A DNA stretch of 64,000 nucleotides from Pseudomonadota bacterium (lineage in GTDB: Bacteria; Pseudomonadota; Gammaproteobacteria; Burkholderiales; Burkholderiaceae_C): positions 1-64,000 of the forward strand of contig JAFEDY010000007.1 in the NCBI GenBank assembly GCA_018241405.1, given 5' to 3'. The notes under the pieces were generated by a model. The model worked only from the letters and a program-made list of their open reading frames with translations. It made no database searches and was not told the DNA's origin. This document shows positions 1 through 9,370 of the stretch, piece after piece (within the stretch, counting starts at the first letter, position 1; every line of letters begins with the position of its first letter). The translations under genes were made by a program, and so were the position numbers.

Positions 1-28
1 CAATAGGTTTCGCTACTTGAGCCAAAAA

Positions 29-132
29 CAAATCGACCGAGATCGGTGCCAGGCAAGGCGCGAACCGCAGCCATAGCCGTAGCTATGGCGAGGATTCGCA
101 ACGCCGCAAGGCGCCGATATTCGGGTGATTTG
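29..132. repeat. Large imperfect palindrome (about 104 bp)
   Basis: The outer arms are CAAATCGACC (29-38) and GGGTGATTTG (123-132), which pair at 8 of 10 positions. The core GCCATAGC-CGTA-GCTATGGC (70-89) is a perfect 8-bp stem with a 4-nt loop. The sequence between them is also roughly self-complementary, with GC-rich segments carrying several mismatches. It lies just beyond the 3' end of the minus-strand gene that ends at 158, so it may act as a terminator or be a dispersed palindromic element. No open frame within it looks real. I see no second copy in this window. Confidence 0.6.
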
Positions 133-157
133 TTCATCGAATTTCCAATTCAGGACA

Positions 158-994
158 CTAGCGCAGATCGCCATACTGCGTGGAGCTCAGATCGGACGAG
201 GGCGCATCCTGCGCCGGCATCACCGTGTCCTCGAAGCCCGTCGAGACGGGGCTCTTGGGCAGCAATGGCCCGCTGCGGATGGACACGCCCGGTTCCGCCT
301 CGGGCGCAGGCGCGCGGCCGGCGGCGGCATTTGCCAGCGCCTGCTTGAAGGCCGCAACCTCGTCCGCCTCTATGGGGTCGAAGCCCGGAGCGGCGCGCGT
401 CGGCACGGGCGTGGGCGGAGGGACCAGGGGGGCTGGGCGCGGGGCCGGCGCCGCCGTCTGGGCACGCGCGGTGGCGGGCCGCGGCGGCACAGGGCCGGTC
501 GTGGCCGTCGCCTCGGACGCAGTGAACTCCGGCACCCGCATCGGCGACCGCACCGCCGACGCGGCCGGCACCAGGGCCGCACCCACGACGATCTGTTCGT
601 TGAGGCGCCAGTACACGGCCGGCACCACGATGTCAAAGCGCGCCTTGGCAGCCTGGATGACCAAGGCCTCGATCTCGCCCAGGCGCACCATGTCGCCGCC
701 ATAGTCCGGGGCCAGGTCCATCATCACGAGGAACTGGGCACCGCGCTGGTCCAGCGAAAGCACCTTGAACTTGTAGCCCGCCGACAACACTCCGGCGCGC
801 ACCATGGCATCGCGCACCACCGTGTACAGAAGCTCGCGCCGTTCGGCGCGCTCGTTCTTGCGCGCCGCCGCCGCGTCCGGCACGGCGGCGGGCGGCCACG
901 CGTGCGCCGTCAGCGGCGCCGGCGCGGAGCGGGGCGAGCGCTGTCGCGCAGCCTCGGGCTTGGAATTGCGGGTGAGCCAGCTGAACCAGGACAT
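158..994 (-). CDS. Hypothetical protein with Ala/Pro-rich C-terminal half
   Basis: The protein has 278 residues and I do not recognise a named family. The N-terminus is short and aromatic (MSWFSWLTR), followed by a charged linker. Residues about 45-150 look like a compact domain, with segments such as LDQRGAQFLVMMDLAP and PAVYWRLNEQIV. The rest is low-complexity Ala/Pro/Thr-rich sequence, probably disordered, ending with an acidic and serine-rich tail. There is no signal peptide and no convincing membrane segment. It is the leftmost gene seen and is separated from the next minus-strand gene by about 130 bp. That the frame is real is supported by the ordered middle section and by codon use like its neighbours. 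The function is unknown. Confidence 0.65.
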   Translation of the reverse strand: MSWFSWLTRNSKPEAARQRSPRSAPAPLTAHAWPPAAVPDAAAARKNERAERRELLYTVVRDAMVRAGVLSAGYKFKVLSLDQRGAQFLVMMDLAPDYGGDMVRLGEIEALVIQAAKARFDIVVPAVYWRLNEQIVVGAALVPAASAVRSPMRVPEFTASEATATTGPVPPRPATARAQTAAPAPRPAPLVPPPTPVPTRAAPGFDPIEADEVAAFKQALANAAAGRAPAPEAEPGVSIRSGPLLPKSPVSTGFEDTVMPAQDAPSSDLSSTQYGDLR

Positions 995-1123
995 GCCATG
1001 CCTTCGCTAAGAAGCGCTAGAAATGTTAGTAAGTGTACAACTTGGCGCCTGATTTGACGCACGGCATGGCGGTCAGGGCGTGGTTAGCAGGCGACGTTTG
1101 CCCGCGTCACGCGGCTGGAAGGC

Positions 1124-1615
1124 TCAGGTGGCGGCGATGCGGCGGCGGCGGTTGGCCAGGCGCTTGGCCAGGACCGCGCCGACGGCCATGGCCAGCTGCA
1201 GCGCCACGGTAGGCTGACGGTTGGCGAGTTCGGCAAAGCGCAGTCCCGTCAAGCTCCACAGCTTGCACGGGGTACTGGCCTGCACCGTGGCGCTGCGCGG
1301 GCGGTGTGAGAAGAACGCCCCTTCGCCCACCACCGAACCGGCGCCCACGATGGCCAGGCGCAGCCGCTGGTCTTCGCGTTCGGCGTGCACGCTCAGGCTG
1401 CCGTCCTCTACCAGGTACAGGGTGCGATCGCTCGTGCCCTGCGCAAACAGTACCTGGCCGGCCGGCAGGCTCACGGACAGCAGGTAGGACGACAGCAGGC
1501 CCCATTGCTCGCGGGTGAGCACGTTGCTCATGGCGTCGTCCGCAGTGCTCAGGCCGATGGCCTCGATCAGCCCCGACAGATCGACGCTGGAATAGGGGGT
1601 GGCAATGGTGTTCAT
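1124..1615 (-). CDS. Cyclic nucleotide-binding domain protein (Crp-like sensor domain only)
   Basis: The protein has 163 residues from the chosen ATG at 1615; an in-frame ATG at 1648 would add 11 poorly conserved residues. Residues about 35-140 form a cyclic-nucleotide-binding-type beta-roll, with the typical pattern LPAGQVLFAQGT...LYLVEDGSLSV...GAGSVVGEGAFFSHRPRSATVQA. The phosphate-binding-cassette region (GEGAFF followed by RSATV) resembles Crp/Fnr-type sensors. It lacks the C-terminal helix-turn-helix that would make it a transcription factor, ending instead with a basic tail (RLANRRRRIAAT). It may sense a nucleotide and signal through a partner. It follows mnmE by about 80 bp on the same strand. 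Confidence 0.75.
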   Translation of the reverse strand: MNTIATPYSSVDLSGLIEAIGLSTADDAMSNVLTREQWGLLSSYLLSVSLPAGQVLFAQGTSDRTLYLVEDGSLSVHAEREDQRLRLAIVGAGSVVGEGAFFSHRPRSATVQASTPCKLWSLTGLRFAELANRQPTVALQLAMAVGAVLAKRLANRRRRIAAT

Positions 1616-1696
1616 CGGGCGCCAACGTAGCCCGCGCGCCATCGGCACACAAGTTGCAATTACTATTGTTTACATTTGTATCAGCGCAACGCTACC

Positions 1697-3136
1697 TTAT
1701 TTTCCTATGCAGAAGCTGGAAAAGATCACGCCCAGCAGATCATCGGCGCCGAATTCCCCGGTGATGGTGTTCAGCGCGTTCTGCGCCAGGCGCAGCTCTT
1801 CGGCCAGAAGGTCCAGCGCCGGGCCGGCACTTTCGAGCTGCGCGGCGGCCTCCATGAGGTGGGCATCCACGGCGCGCAGGGCCTCGAGATGGCGCGCGCG
1901 CGCGATGTACAGCCCCTCGGCCGCGGACTGCCAGCCGGCGACGCGCAGCAGCTCGCGCCGCAGCGCATCGAGCCCCTGGCCGGTGCGCGCCGACAGCCGC
2001 ACGGCCTCGTGTCCGGCAACGGCCCGCGGCGCGGCGTGGCGGGCGGCATCGGCCTTGTTCCAGACATCGATGACCGGCACGTTTGCGGGAAGTCTCTCGG
2101 CCAGCGTACTGGCTATGGAAGCATCTGCTGCTATGTATTCAGGAGTTTCCAGGCGCGTCAGGTCGTGCAGGAACAGCACGGCATCGGCGCCGGCGATCTC
2201 GTCCCAGGCGCGCGCGATGCCTATGCGCTCGACCTCGTCCTCACTCTCGCGCAGGCCGGCGGTGTCGATGATGTGCAGCGGCACGCCCTCGATCTGAATG
2301 GTCTGCTGCACCTTGTCGCGCGTAGTGCCGGCAATCGGGGTGACGATGGCCAGCTCGGCCCCGGCCAGCGCGTTGAGCAGCGAGCTCTTGCCGGCGTTGG
2401 GCTGGCCCGCGATGACCACCTTGATGCCCTCGCGCAGCAACGCGCCCTGGCTGGCGCGTGCCATCACGGTGGCCAGGGTCTGCTGCAGATTGGAGAGCTG
2501 CCCGCGCGCGTCTGCCTTGCGCAGGAAGTCGATTTCTTCCTCGGGAAAATCCAGCGTGGCCTCGACCAGCATGCGCAGATGCACGAGCGCGTCGCGCAGG
2601 CCGTGGATCTCCTGCGAGAACGCGCCCGACAGCGACCGGCCGGCGCTGCGCGCCGCGGCCTCGGTGCTGGCATCTATCAGGTCGGCGATCGCCTCGGCCT
2701 GGGCCAGGTCGATCTTGTCGTTCAGGAAGGCGCGCTCGGTGAACTCGCCCGGCTCGGCCAGGCGCAGGCGCGGCAGCGGGCCGAGCGCCGCCTCCAGGCA
2801 GCGCGCCAGCAGCAGCTGCAGCACCACGGGGCCGCCATGGGCCTGCAGCTCCAGCACGTCCTCGCCCGTGTAGCTATGCGGCGCCGGAAAGAACAGCGCC
2901 AGGCCCTGGTCTATGGGCCGGCCCGCGGCGTCGGGAAAGGGCAGGTAATGCGCCTGGCGCGGCTGCAGCTCGCGCCCCAGCAGGGCCTGCACGAAGGGCG
3001 CCAGCCCCCGGCCCGACACGCGCACTATGCCCACGGCCCCGCGCCCGGGGGCGGTGGCAATGGCGGCAATGGGGTCCTGGTGGCGGGCGAACATGGGCGG
3101 GGCTTTCGGCAAGGGGCTGAGCGCCGCATTATTCAC
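1697..3136 (-). CDS. mnmE: tRNA modification GTPase MnmE (TrmE)
   Basis: With MnmG, MnmE forms the cytoplasmic complex that installs (carboxymethyl)aminomethyl groups at uridine 34 of some tRNAs, using a folate one-carbon unit, FAD and GTP. The 479-residue length is typical. The N-terminal folate-binding domain starts with [22 protein letters not shown]. An inserted G domain has the P-loop GQPNAGKSS, the DTAG switch and NKAD for guanine specificity. The C-terminus is the family signature FCIGK, whose Cys is required for modification. In most relatives this gene directly follows yidC. Here about 13.5 kb of transport and peptide genes lies between them. The start at 3136 precedes the [16 protein letters not shown] region; a later Met 15 is possible. 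Confidence 0.97.
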   Translation of the reverse strand: MNNAALSPLPKAPPMFARHQDPIAAIATAPGRGAVGIVRVSGRGLAPFVQALLGRELQPRQAHYLPFPDAAGRPIDQGLALFFPAPHSYTGEDVLELQAHGGPVVLQLLLARCLEAALGPLPRLRLAEPGEFTERAFLNDKIDLAQAEAIADLIDASTEAAARSAGRSLSGAFSQEIHGLRDALVHLRMLVEATLDFPEEEIDFLRKADARGQLSNLQQTLATVMARASQGALLREGIKVVIAGQPNAGKSSLLNALAGAELAIVTPIAGTTRDKVQQTIQIEGVPLHIIDTAGLRESEDEVERIGIARAWDEIAGADAVLFLHDLTRLETPEYIAADASIASTLAERLPANVPVIDVWNKADAARHAAPRAVAGHEAVRLSARTGQGLDALRRELLRVAGWQSAAEGLYIARARHLEALRAVDAHLMEAAAQLESAGPALDLLAEELRLAQNALNTITGEFGADDLLGVIFSSFCIGK

Positions 3137-3175
3137 GCGTGGCCCACCGCACCCCGTCCATTGCGGTCAGAACCG

Positions 3176-4135
3176 TCACCTGACGGGTTTGTCGCTTTGC
3201 GCCGTGAGGTTGTCCTGCAACTGCTGGCCCATGGGCAGGTCAATCATCCGGCCCTTGGACGGACTCGACGGCGTGCCCCACTTGGAATAGAACTTGTCGA
3301 TCACGGGCAGGCCCTCGGCCTGGGCCTTGGGCGGAATGGGCGACAAGAACCATTTGGCGTAGAGCTTCTCGAACTCGCCCGACCGCATCATGTCGCCGAT
3401 GACGCCATTGACAAGTGCCTGAAATGGGGGGTCGTCCTTGCGCAGCATGCACGCGTAGGGCTCGACCTGCAGCACGTCGCCCACCACATCCCAGTCGGCG
3501 GGATTGCGTGCGCTGTTTTTCAGGCCAAACAGCAGGATTTCATCCATGGCAAACGCCGCGGCGCGGCCCTCGTCCACAAGCAGCATGGCGTCGTCATGCT
3601 CCTTGCCTAGCGCTATGGAAAAATTCAGTCGATTGTCCTTGCTGTACTTGCGTATCAGCTGCACGCTGGTCGTGCCCATGGTAGTGGCCACTTTTTTCTG
3701 CGCCAGATCGCCCCAGTTGTGGATGCCGGAATTCTTCTTCACGAGCAGGCGCGTGCCGGTGTAGAAGTAGTTGATGGCGAATTGCACCTCTTTGCCACGC
3801 GCCTGATTGTTGGTGGTCGATCCGCACTCCAGGTCTATGGAGCCGTTTTGCAGCAACCCGATGCGGTTCTGCGAGGTCACGGGCTGCAGGTGCACCTGCA
3901 GGTTCGGCTGGCCCAGCTGCGTCTTCACGGCCTCCACCACGGCATTGCTGATATCCACCGCAAAGCCCGCTGGGCCGCCCGTGGCCGCGAGGTAGCTGAA
4001 TGGCACCGAGGACAGGCGATAACCGACGCTGATCTTGCCCGTGTCGGCCACCTTCTTGAGGGTGTCCATCTCGGCGGCGGTGCTGGCCAGAGCAAGGGCC
4101 GAAAGCACTGCGGTGAGGGCGGTTCGAGCTGACAT
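3176..4135 (-). CDS. Amino acid ABC transporter periplasmic binding protein (SBP family 3)
   Basis: This is a probable periplasmic receptor for an amino acid uptake system such as Glu/Asp (GltI-like). The chosen ATG at 4135 has an ideal Shine-Dalgarno (AGGAGG, 4 nt before ATG) and starts a signal peptide (MSARTALTAVLSALALASTAA). The frame stays open upstream to 4816, but that extension has no receptor character. Mature motifs are GKISVGYRLSSVPFSYL, AVDISNAVVEAV, the ligand-binding SIDLECGSTTNNQAR, and VKKNSGI...GTTSVQL. The 319-residue length is normal. No permease or ATPase gene lies next to it, so it must work with components encoded elsewhere. It ends 39 bp before mnmE. Confidence 0.9.
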   Translation of the reverse strand: MSARTALTAVLSALALASTAAEMDTLKKVADTGKISVGYRLSSVPFSYLAATGGPAGFAVDISNAVVEAVKTQLGQPNLQVHLQPVTSQNRIGLLQNGSIDLECGSTTNNQARGKEVQFAINYFYTGTRLLVKKNSGIHNWGDLAQKKVATTMGTTSVQLIRKYSKDNRLNFSIALGKEHDDAMLLVDEGRAAAFAMDEILLFGLKNSARNPADWDVVGDVLQVEPYACMLRKDDPPFQALVNGVIGDMMRSGEFEKLYAKWFLSPIPPKAQAEGLPVIDKFYSKWGTPSSPSKGRMIDLPMGQQLQDNLTAQSDKPVR

Positions 4136-4327
4136 GACGCCTCCTTTGCACCATTTGTAAGTGGGTGCTTGCATCGGCGGAACACGCCGATACTTTAGGA
4201 AACCGGGTCCGCCTGAACAATACCTTTCAGGTGCTAGGCAGGTGCAAGAATCTTGTAGAAGTGATACCAGGCCAGCACTTGCGTGGGCCTGGCTCATGCA
4301 CGCAAGCATGCCCCGCCACGGCGCCAT

Positions 4328-4347
4328 GCGGCCACGGGTGTGGCCGC
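4328..4347. terminator. GC-rich hairpin without T-tract
   Basis: GCGGCCAC (4328-4335) and GTGGCCGC (4340-4347) form a perfect 8-bp stem with a GGGT loop, just beyond the stop of the minus-strand gene ending at 4369. There is no run of T on either side, so it is at best a weak or factor-assisted terminator, or an mRNA 3'-end stabiliser. The rest of 4136-4368 shows no gene. Confidence 0.4.
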
Positions 4348-4368
4348 GAGGTCCGTCGGCGTGCGGCC

Positions 4369-4695
4369 TCAATGAACGCGCTGGCGGTCGTGCTTTTGGC
4401 GATAGATGTTGCGGCTGTCGCGGTCCTGCATGGCGTGCAGCCGGGCGCGTTCGCGTTTGGTGACCTTGCCATCGGCCTTGGCGTTGGCCTCGACCGCGGC
4501 GACACGATCCTGCTGATGGTCCAGCCGCGTCGCCTCGCGCGGTGTGAGTTGGCCGGAGGCCACGCCCTGGTCGATGCGCTGCTCCTGGTTGATCTGGCGC
4601 TGGTCCACGCGCGGCGTGGCCGTGCCCTGTGCGTGGGCGGCGCCCAGCGTGCCCAATGCCATGGCGGCCACGAGGGAGAGAGTGCGAATGTTCAT
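4369..4695 (-). CDS. Small exported basic/Gln-rich protein of unknown function
   Basis: The precursor has 108 residues and a clear signal peptide (MNIRTLSLVAAMALGTLGAAHAQ) with an AHA-Q cleavage site. The start at 4695 has AAGGAG 8 nt upstream, so the longer in-frame start at 4758 is not needed. The mature part is highly charged, rich in Arg, Gln and Asp, and has two related segments: IDQGVASGQLTPREATRLDH and VEANAKADGKVTKRERARLH. This suggests a short helical repeat. It is probably periplasmic. I do not recognise a characterised function, and its neighbours (an amino-acid receptor and a racemase-like gene) do not show one. Confidence 0.7.
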   Translation of the reverse strand: MNIRTLSLVAAMALGTLGAAHAQGTATPRVDQRQINQEQRIDQGVASGQLTPREATRLDHQQDRVAAVEANAKADGKVTKRERARLHAMQDRDSRNIYRQKHDRQRVH

Positions 4696-4891
4696 GGTGT
4701 TGCTCCTTGAAAACGGTGACGAGAGGAAGGGGTCGGTGTCGCCACCTGTCACTTTCAACGGTGCCGACGCGCCCAGGATGACGGGCGCAGGTCAACCGCA
4801 CGTAAAGCTTTGGCAAAGCATTGCGGCACTGTGATGCAACGCGATGCGACAGGCGAGGCGCAGCGGCGCCGCCCTGTCAGTCCACCGGCAG

Positions 4892-5632
4892 TCAGTCCGC
4901 GTAGGCCCGCCGCGCCAGCGCCGCTGCCAGGATGGCCGCCGGGTCGATCAGCGTCCAGCCCTGCGCCGCGGGCGCCTGCGGCAGGGCCAGCGGGATCTCG
5001 GTGCAGGCCATGGCCAGGGCGATGTCGCCATGCTGGCTGCGCAGCTGCTCGCCCACGGCGACAAAGCGCTGCTGCGCCAGCGCCAGGTCGCCGGCCTTGA
5101 CGCCGTCGTAGATGCCCTGCATCAGCCAGTCGCGCTGCCCTGCGTCGGGCAGCAGGCATTCAATGCCCTGCTCGGCAAAGGCCCGCGCGTACAGGCCTGT
5201 GCGGTAGCTGCCCTCGGTGGCCAACAGCGCCACGCGCGTGAGCCCCTGCCGCTGCAGCGCGGCCGCCGTTTCCTGCGGCATGTGCAGCAGCTCGACCTGG
5301 GGCACGCGCTCCTGCAGGGCCGCATGCCAGGCGTGGGCGGTGTTGCAGGGCATGGCGACGGCGCGCGCGCCCAGGCCGGCCAGCTGCGCCAGGCCCTGGG
5401 CCATGGCGGCTAGCGGCTGGGGCGCAGTGTCGTCGGTCAGCGCCTGGGTGCGGTCGGCAATCGGCAGCTGGGCCATCCAGTGCGCGGGATAGGCCTGGTC
5501 GCTGACGGCCCGACCATGGGCGCGCAGCCAGTCCTCGCAGGCGCCGACGAACAGGCGCGCGAAGTCCACGCCCGCGGCCGGGCCCATACCGGCGAGGATG
5601 CCTACGGTGTGGGGGCGCATCACTTCATTCAT
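4892..5632 (-). CDS. Aspartate/glutamate racemase family protein
   Basis: A cofactor-independent amino acid racemase of the Asp/Glu/hydantoin racemase superfamily (246 residues). The two catalytic cysteines are present: C96 in AMPCNTAHAW and C210 in MACTEIPLA. The N-terminus has the family motif GILAGMGPAAGVDFARLF. The start at 5632 overlaps the stop of the upstream D-aminopeptidase gene by 4 bp (ATGA), showing translational coupling; Met 5 is an alternative. Coupled to a D-aminopeptidase and a DmpA-type peptidase, it could convert D-Asp or D-Glu freed from peptides into the L form. The exact substrate cannot be read from the sequence. Confidence 0.88.
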   Translation of the reverse strand: MNEVMRPHTVGILAGMGPAAGVDFARLFVGACEDWLRAHGRAVSDQAYPAHWMAQLPIADRTQALTDDTAPQPLAAMAQGLAQLAGLGARAVAMPCNTAHAWHAALQERVPQVELLHMPQETAAALQRQGLTRVALLATEGSYRTGLYARAFAEQGIECLLPDAGQRDWLMQGIYDGVKAGDLALAQQRFVAVGEQLRSQHGDIALAMACTEIPLALPQAPAAQGWTLIDPAAILAAALARRAYAD

Positions 5633-6447
5633 CGCAGCATGCTCGACATGGCAGACAGGCAATTGAGCATGCGCACCGCGCTCTCCGTGTCCGGCGCCGT
5701 GAAGTGCAGCGCGTCGCCCGCCACGCGCTCCAGGGTTGGCCATTGGCAGAACAGGTCGGCCAGGGCGACGGTCTGCGTCTGCAGATCGACGCCGATGGGG
5801 CCGGCCAGGGTGCACGGCGCCGCGCCGGGCGCCTGCGCCACGGCCTGGGCCACGCCGGCGCGGAGGGCGGCGCAGGCGGCCTCGGGCGAGAGGCTGACGC
5901 CGCTGCTGGCCCCCTGGGCCTGCTTGACCTCGATGAACCGGGTCGTCGGGAACAGCGCCCGGTGTTCCGCGATGAACACATCGTCGCCCGAGGCGGCCAG
6001 CACCGGCACGCCGTACTGGCCGGCCAGCAGGCCGTAGATGCCCAGCTCGCCCAGCTCCTGGCCGTTGAAGGCGATGCGCGCAAAGGCAAAGCTGTTGATG
6101 GTGTGCGCCAGGATGCCGCGGCCCTGGGCGCGCCCGTGGTAGCCGATGCAGACCATGCCGGCCACGCCCAGCTCCACGCCGCTGGCCATGCTCAGATACC
6201 GCGGCTTGCCCTGGATGGCCTGGGCGCGCGCGTCCAGCAGGTCCGGCGGCAGGTTGCGAAAGCCGCCGTGCGAGTCGTTGACGTAGACCGTGGTGGCGCC
6301 CGCGTCGAAGGCGCCGGCGATGGCGGCGTTGGCCTCGGCCGCCATCAGGCGGCGCGCGCGCTCGTACTCGGGGTTGCCGGCGCGGGTCTGCTCGGGGTGG
6401 TAGACCCCGGCCACGCCCTCGATATCGACGGAAATCAGGATCTTCAT
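5629..6447 (-). CDS. dppA: M55-family D-aminopeptidase (DppA-like)
   Basis: A zinc-dependent, probably cytoplasmic D-aminopeptidase that removes N-terminal D-residues from peptides; the Bacillus subtilis DppA is the model. The 272-residue length fits. The zinc ligands and catalytic His known from DppA appear at the same positions: D8 and E10 in SVDIEGV, H60 in NDSHGG, H104 in IGYHGRA, H115 in ILAHTIN, and a Glu at 131/134 in GQELGELG. The chain is therefore likely active. It sits between a DmpA-type peptidase gene (59 bp upstream) and the racemase gene (4-bp overlap). Note that dppA in enterics names an unrelated dipeptide receptor. Confidence 0.92.
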   Translation of the reverse strand: MKILISVDIEGVAGVYHPEQTRAGNPEYERARRLMAAEANAAIAGAFDAGATTVYVNDSHGGFRNLPPDLLDARAQAIQGKPRYLSMASGVELGVAGMVCIGYHGRAQGRGILAHTINSFAFARIAFNGQELGELGIYGLLAGQYGVPVLAASGDDVFIAEHRALFPTTRFIEVKQAQGASSGVSLSPEAACAALRAGVAQAVAQAPGAAPCTLAGPIGVDLQTQTVALADLFCQWPTLERVAGDALHFTAPDTESAVRMLNCLSAMSSMLR

Positions 6448-6479
6448 GGCGTTCCTGCTTTTAAGTCAAAAAGGCATGC

Positions 6480-6521
6480 AGCGCTTGTTTGGTAAACGCT
6501 GGCAGCTCATTTATTAATAGC
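6480..6521 (-). repeat. Dispersed palindromic repeat, copy 1 (minus orientation)
   Basis: Read on the minus strand this starts GCTATTAATAAATGAGCT and ends CAAGCGCT. That is the pattern of the copies at 22320 and 57196 (GCTATT...AATAGCTT...AGCGCTT...GCGCTAGAG), but more diverged. It overlaps the 3' end of the DmpA-like gene: the codons for its last residues (about YAINK) and the TGA stop lie inside the repeat. The 59-bp gap to the D-aminopeptidase gene consists mostly of this element. Confidence 0.6.
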
Positions 6522-7541
6522 ATACAGCAGCGTGCGCAGCGCCTCGCGGCGGTGGCCGTTGCGGCCGGTCACGGCCTCGGCGTGCCACAGCGCATGCACG
6601 ATGGCCTGCTCCACGCTGTCGGCGCCGGCCTGGAACAGCGGGTCCAGCAGCGCCTCGTGCACCATGGCCACGGCGGGCATGGCTTCCTCGGGCCGCTGCG
6701 GCAGTGTGTAGGCGGTGGAGAAGGCCAGCGCAATGTCGCCGCTGCCATGGCCGTAGACCGAACCAGTGCGCGCCAAGCCGGCCGCGGCACGCAGCGCCAG
6801 GCGCCGGAGCTGGCGCGCGTCCAGCGGCGCGTCGGTGGCCAGCAGCATGATGATGGAGCCCTTCTCGGCCTCGGGCTGCGCCGGCGCAGCCGCCAGGCGC
6901 TCGCCCAGCGGCTGGCCGCCCCACAGCAGGTTCGCCTGCACGCCGTAGTTGGCCAGCACCAGCGCGCCCACGGTGTGGCGCGCGCCACTGGCAAGCTGCG
7001 CCACGCGCGAAGCCGTGCCTATGCCGCCCTTGGCCTGAAAGCTGGACATGCCGCGCCCCGCGCCCACCGCGCCCTGGGCCACGTCCACGCCCGCGGCGGC
7101 GCAGGCCGCGTCGTAGTGCGCGGCGGTGACCGCCATGCGCTGTATGTCGTTCAGGTAGCCGTCGTTGCACTCCAGCACCAGCGGGTTCACCGTGGGCCAG
7201 GCGCGCCCCACCTCGGGGTTGGCGGCGATGCAGCGGGCGATCTGCGCCTGGGCCACGGCCGGCACCGAGAAGGTGTTGGTCAGCGCGATCGGCGTCTCCA
7301 GCTGGCCCAGCTCTTCGAGCTGCAGCAGGCCCACGCTCTTGCCGAAGCCGTTGATGACGGCGGCGGCCGCGGGCGCCTTGTGCAGGAACGGGTCCTGCCC
7401 GTGCGGGTGCACGACGGTGACGCCGGTCTGCACGGCACCGTCGGCCAGCGTGGCGTGACCCACGGTGACGCCGGCCACGTCGCTGATGGCGTCGCGCGCG
7501 CCGGCCGGCAGCCGGCCTATGCGGGGCGGCTGCTGCGTCAT
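6507..7541 (-). CDS. P1/DmpA-family aminopeptidase (L-aminopeptidase/D-esterase type)
   Basis: An N-terminal-nucleophile peptidase of the S58/DmpA family (344 residues), made as an inactive precursor and self-cleaved before a Ser. The nucleophile is expected at S229 in [20 protein letters not shown], which matches the DmpA cleavage region. Other family features are [12 protein letters not shown] near the N-terminus, [18 protein letters not shown], and [10 protein letters not shown]. Members hydrolyse peptides with N-terminal L-, D- or beta-residues, so the substrate is open. The start at 7541 overlaps gsiD by 4 bp (ATGA), so the enzyme is co-translated with an oligopeptide importer. Its last codons are supplied by a dispersed repeat. 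Confidence 0.9.
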   Translation of the reverse strand: MTQQPPRIGRLPAGARDAISDVAGVTVGHATLADGAVQTGVTVVHPHGQDPFLHKAPAAAAVINGFGKSVGLLQLEELGQLETPIALTNTFSVPAVAQAQIARCIAANPEVGRAWPTVNPLVLECNDGYLNDIQRMAVTAAHYDAACAAAGVDVAQGAVGAGRGMSSFQAKGGIGTASRVAQLASGARHTVGALVLANYGVQANLLWGGQPLGERLAAAPAQPEAEKGSIIMLLATDAPLDARQLRRLALRAAAGLARTGSVYGHGSGDIALAFSTAYTLPQRPEEAMPAVAMVHEALLDPLFQAGADSVEQAIVHALWHAEAVTGRNGHRREALRTLLYAINK

Positions 7542-8434
7542 GTCTGGCGGTCTATCTTGGGGTCGAGCGCGTCGCGCAGGCCGTCGCCCAGCAGGTTGAA
7601 GGCCAGCACGGTGAGGAAGATGGCCAGGCTGGGGAACAGCGCCACATGCGGCGCGTTGACCATGTCGGCGCGCGCCTCGTTGAGCATGGCGCCCCATTCG
7701 GGCGTGGGCGGCTGCGCGCCCATGCCCAGGAAGGACAGGCTGGCGGCCGTGATGATGGAGGTGCCCACGCGCATCGTGAAGTAGACGACGATGGACGAGA
7801 TCGTGCCCGGCAGGATGTGGCGCGAGAGGATGGTGAAGTCGTTCGCGCCAATGCTCTGCGCCGACTCGATATAGGTCATGCGCTTGAGCACCAGCGTGTT
7901 GCCGCGCACCAGGCGCGCGAACGCCGGCACGCTGAACACGGCCACGGCGACGATCACGTTGGTCATGCTGGAGCCCAGGATGGCCACCACGCCCAGCGCC
8001 AGCAGGATGCCGGGGAAGGCGAACAGCACGTCGGAGATGCGCGAGACGATGCGGTCCCACCAGCCCTCGTAGTAGCCGGCGAGCAGTCCCAGCGTGGTGC
8101 CTATGACGCAGCCTATGGCCACCGACAGAAAGCCCGCGGCCAGCGAGATGCGCGCGCCCATCAGGATGCGGCTGAAGATGTCGCGCCCCAGCGGATCGAC
8201 GCCGAACCAGTGCATGGCCGACGGGCCTTCGTTCAGGCGGTCGTAGTCAAAATAGTTTTCGGCGTCGAACGGCGACAGCCAGGGCGCGAGCACGGCCACA
8301 AGCACCAGCAGCAGCACGAAGGCCAGGGCCACGACGGCCACATGCTGCTTCTTGAACTTGCGCCAGAACTCGCGCCAGGGCGTGCGGATGGCGGGCGCGG
8401 CGGCGGCCACGGGTGCGGAAGTCGTCGTGGTCAT
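7538..8434 (-). CDS. gsiD: Peptide ABC transporter permease, DppC/GsiD family
   Basis: Inner-membrane permease (298 residues) forming a heterodimer with the gsiC product for import of glutathione or short peptides. After a cytoplasmic N-terminus with [11 protein letters not shown] there are about six membrane segments, the first near residues 32-52. The extracytoplasmic [20 protein letters not shown] motif and the ATPase-contact EAA-like loop ([23 protein letters not shown]) are typical of the DppC group, which has an N-terminal OppC-type extension. It is 7 bp downstream of gsiC. The assignment to GsiD rather than DppC rests on the iaaA-gsiABCD gene order. Confidence 0.9.
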   Translation of the reverse strand: MTTTTSAPVAAAAPAIRTPWREFWRKFKKQHVAVVALAFVLLLVLVAVLAPWLSPFDAENYFDYDRLNEGPSAMHWFGVDPLGRDIFSRILMGARISLAAGFLSVAIGCVIGTTLGLLAGYYEGWWDRIVSRISDVLFAFPGILLALGVVAILGSSMTNVIVAVAVFSVPAFARLVRGNTLVLKRMTYIESAQSIGANDFTILSRHILPGTISSIVVYFTMRVGTSIITAASLSFLGMGAQPPTPEWGAMLNEARADMVNAPHVALFPSLAIFLTVLAFNLLGDGLRDALDPKIDRQT

Positions 8435-8441
8435 GCGCGCC

Positions 8442-9362
8442 TCACTTGTAGCGGATGGTGGGGTTGATGAAGCCGTAGGCCATGTCCACCACCAGGTTGA
8501 TCAGGATGAACTCCAGCGAGAACAGCAGCACCAGCATCTGGATCACGGGGTAGTCGCGCATGGTCACGGCATCGACCAGCAGGCGCCCCAGGCCCGGCCA
8601 GTTGAACACCGCCTCGACGACGATGGAGCCGCCCAGCAGGAAGCCGAACTGCAGGCCCATCATGGTGACCACGGGGATCAGGGCGTTCCTCAGGCAGTGC
8701 TTGAGCACCACCACGCGCTCGTTCAGGCCCTTGGCGCGCGCGGTGCGCACGAAGTCCTCCTGCACCACCTCGACGAACGACGCGCGCGTGAAGCGCGCCA
8801 TCACCGCCGCCACGGCCGCGCCCAGGGTCAGCGAGGGCAGGATGTAGTGGCGCCAGCTGTCGGCCCCCACGGTGGGCAGCCAGCCGAGCTCGACCGAGAA
8901 CAGCTGCATCAGCATCATGCCCAGCGCGAACGCCGGAAACGAGATACCGGAGACCGCCAGCGTCATGCCCAGGCGGTCGGGCCATTGGTTGCGGTACACG
9001 GCCGAGACGATGCCTATGCCCATGCCGAACACCACCGACCAGGCCATGCTGGAGAGGGTCAGGAGCAGCGTGGGCATGAAGCGTTCGCCGATCTCGGCCG
9101 CGACCGTGCGGCCGGTACGGATGGACTTGCCAAAGTCGCCCTGCACCATGCGCGCGAAGAAATGCACGAACTGCTCGGGCAGCGGTCGGTCCAGGCCCAG
9201 GTCCTGGCGCACCAGTGCGATCGTGGCCTCGTCGGCGTCCTGGCCCGCCGCCAGGCGCGCGGGGTCGCCGGGCAGCATGTGCACGAACAGGAACACCAGC
9301 ACGGCCACGATCAGCAGCGTGGGCAGCAGGCCCAGCAGTCGTTTGAGAAAGTAGTTCAGCAT
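8442..9362 (-). CDS. gsiC: Peptide ABC transporter permease, DppB/GsiC family
   Basis: Inner-membrane permease of 306 residues with six predicted helices. The N-terminus [19 protein letters not shown] and the loop [10 protein letters not shown] are hallmarks of the DppB/OppB group. The cytoplasmic EAA loop ([20 protein letters not shown]) docks on the ATPase. It pairs with GsiD and receives substrate from GsiB. It follows gsiB after a 91-bp gap holding a small perfect stem-loop. No strong Shine-Dalgarno is visible before ATG 9362. The family alone does not fix the substrate; glutathione or gamma-glutamyl/iso-peptides is inferred from the operon. Confidence 0.9.
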   Translation of the reverse strand: MLNYFLKRLLGLLPTLLIVAVLVFLFVHMLPGDPARLAAGQDADEATIALVRQDLGLDRPLPEQFVHFFARMVQGDFGKSIRTGRTVAAEIGERFMPTLLLTLSSMAWSVVFGMGIGIVSAVYRNQWPDRLGMTLAVSGISFPAFALGMMLMQLFSVELGWLPTVGADSWRHYILPSLTLGAAVAAVMARFTRASFVEVVQEDFVRTARAKGLNERVVVLKHCLRNALIPVVTMMGLQFGFLLGGSIVVEAVFNWPGLGRLLVDAVTMRDYPVIQMLVLLFSLEFILINLVVDMAYGFINPTIRYK

Positions 9363-9370
9363 GGGTGCGG

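Noticed and set aside
1676..3610. A 644-codon open frame on the plus strand opposite mnmE
   Set aside because: It is antisense to the conserved MnmE sequence; its peptide is rich in Arg, Gln, Ala and His, as is typical of GC-rich shadow frames, and it has no domain.
4136..4816. N-terminal extension of the amino-acid receptor frame up to 4816
   Set aside because: The receptor has its own Shine-Dalgarno and signal peptide at 4135, and the extension runs antiparallel to nothing conserved and overlaps the small exported protein gene.
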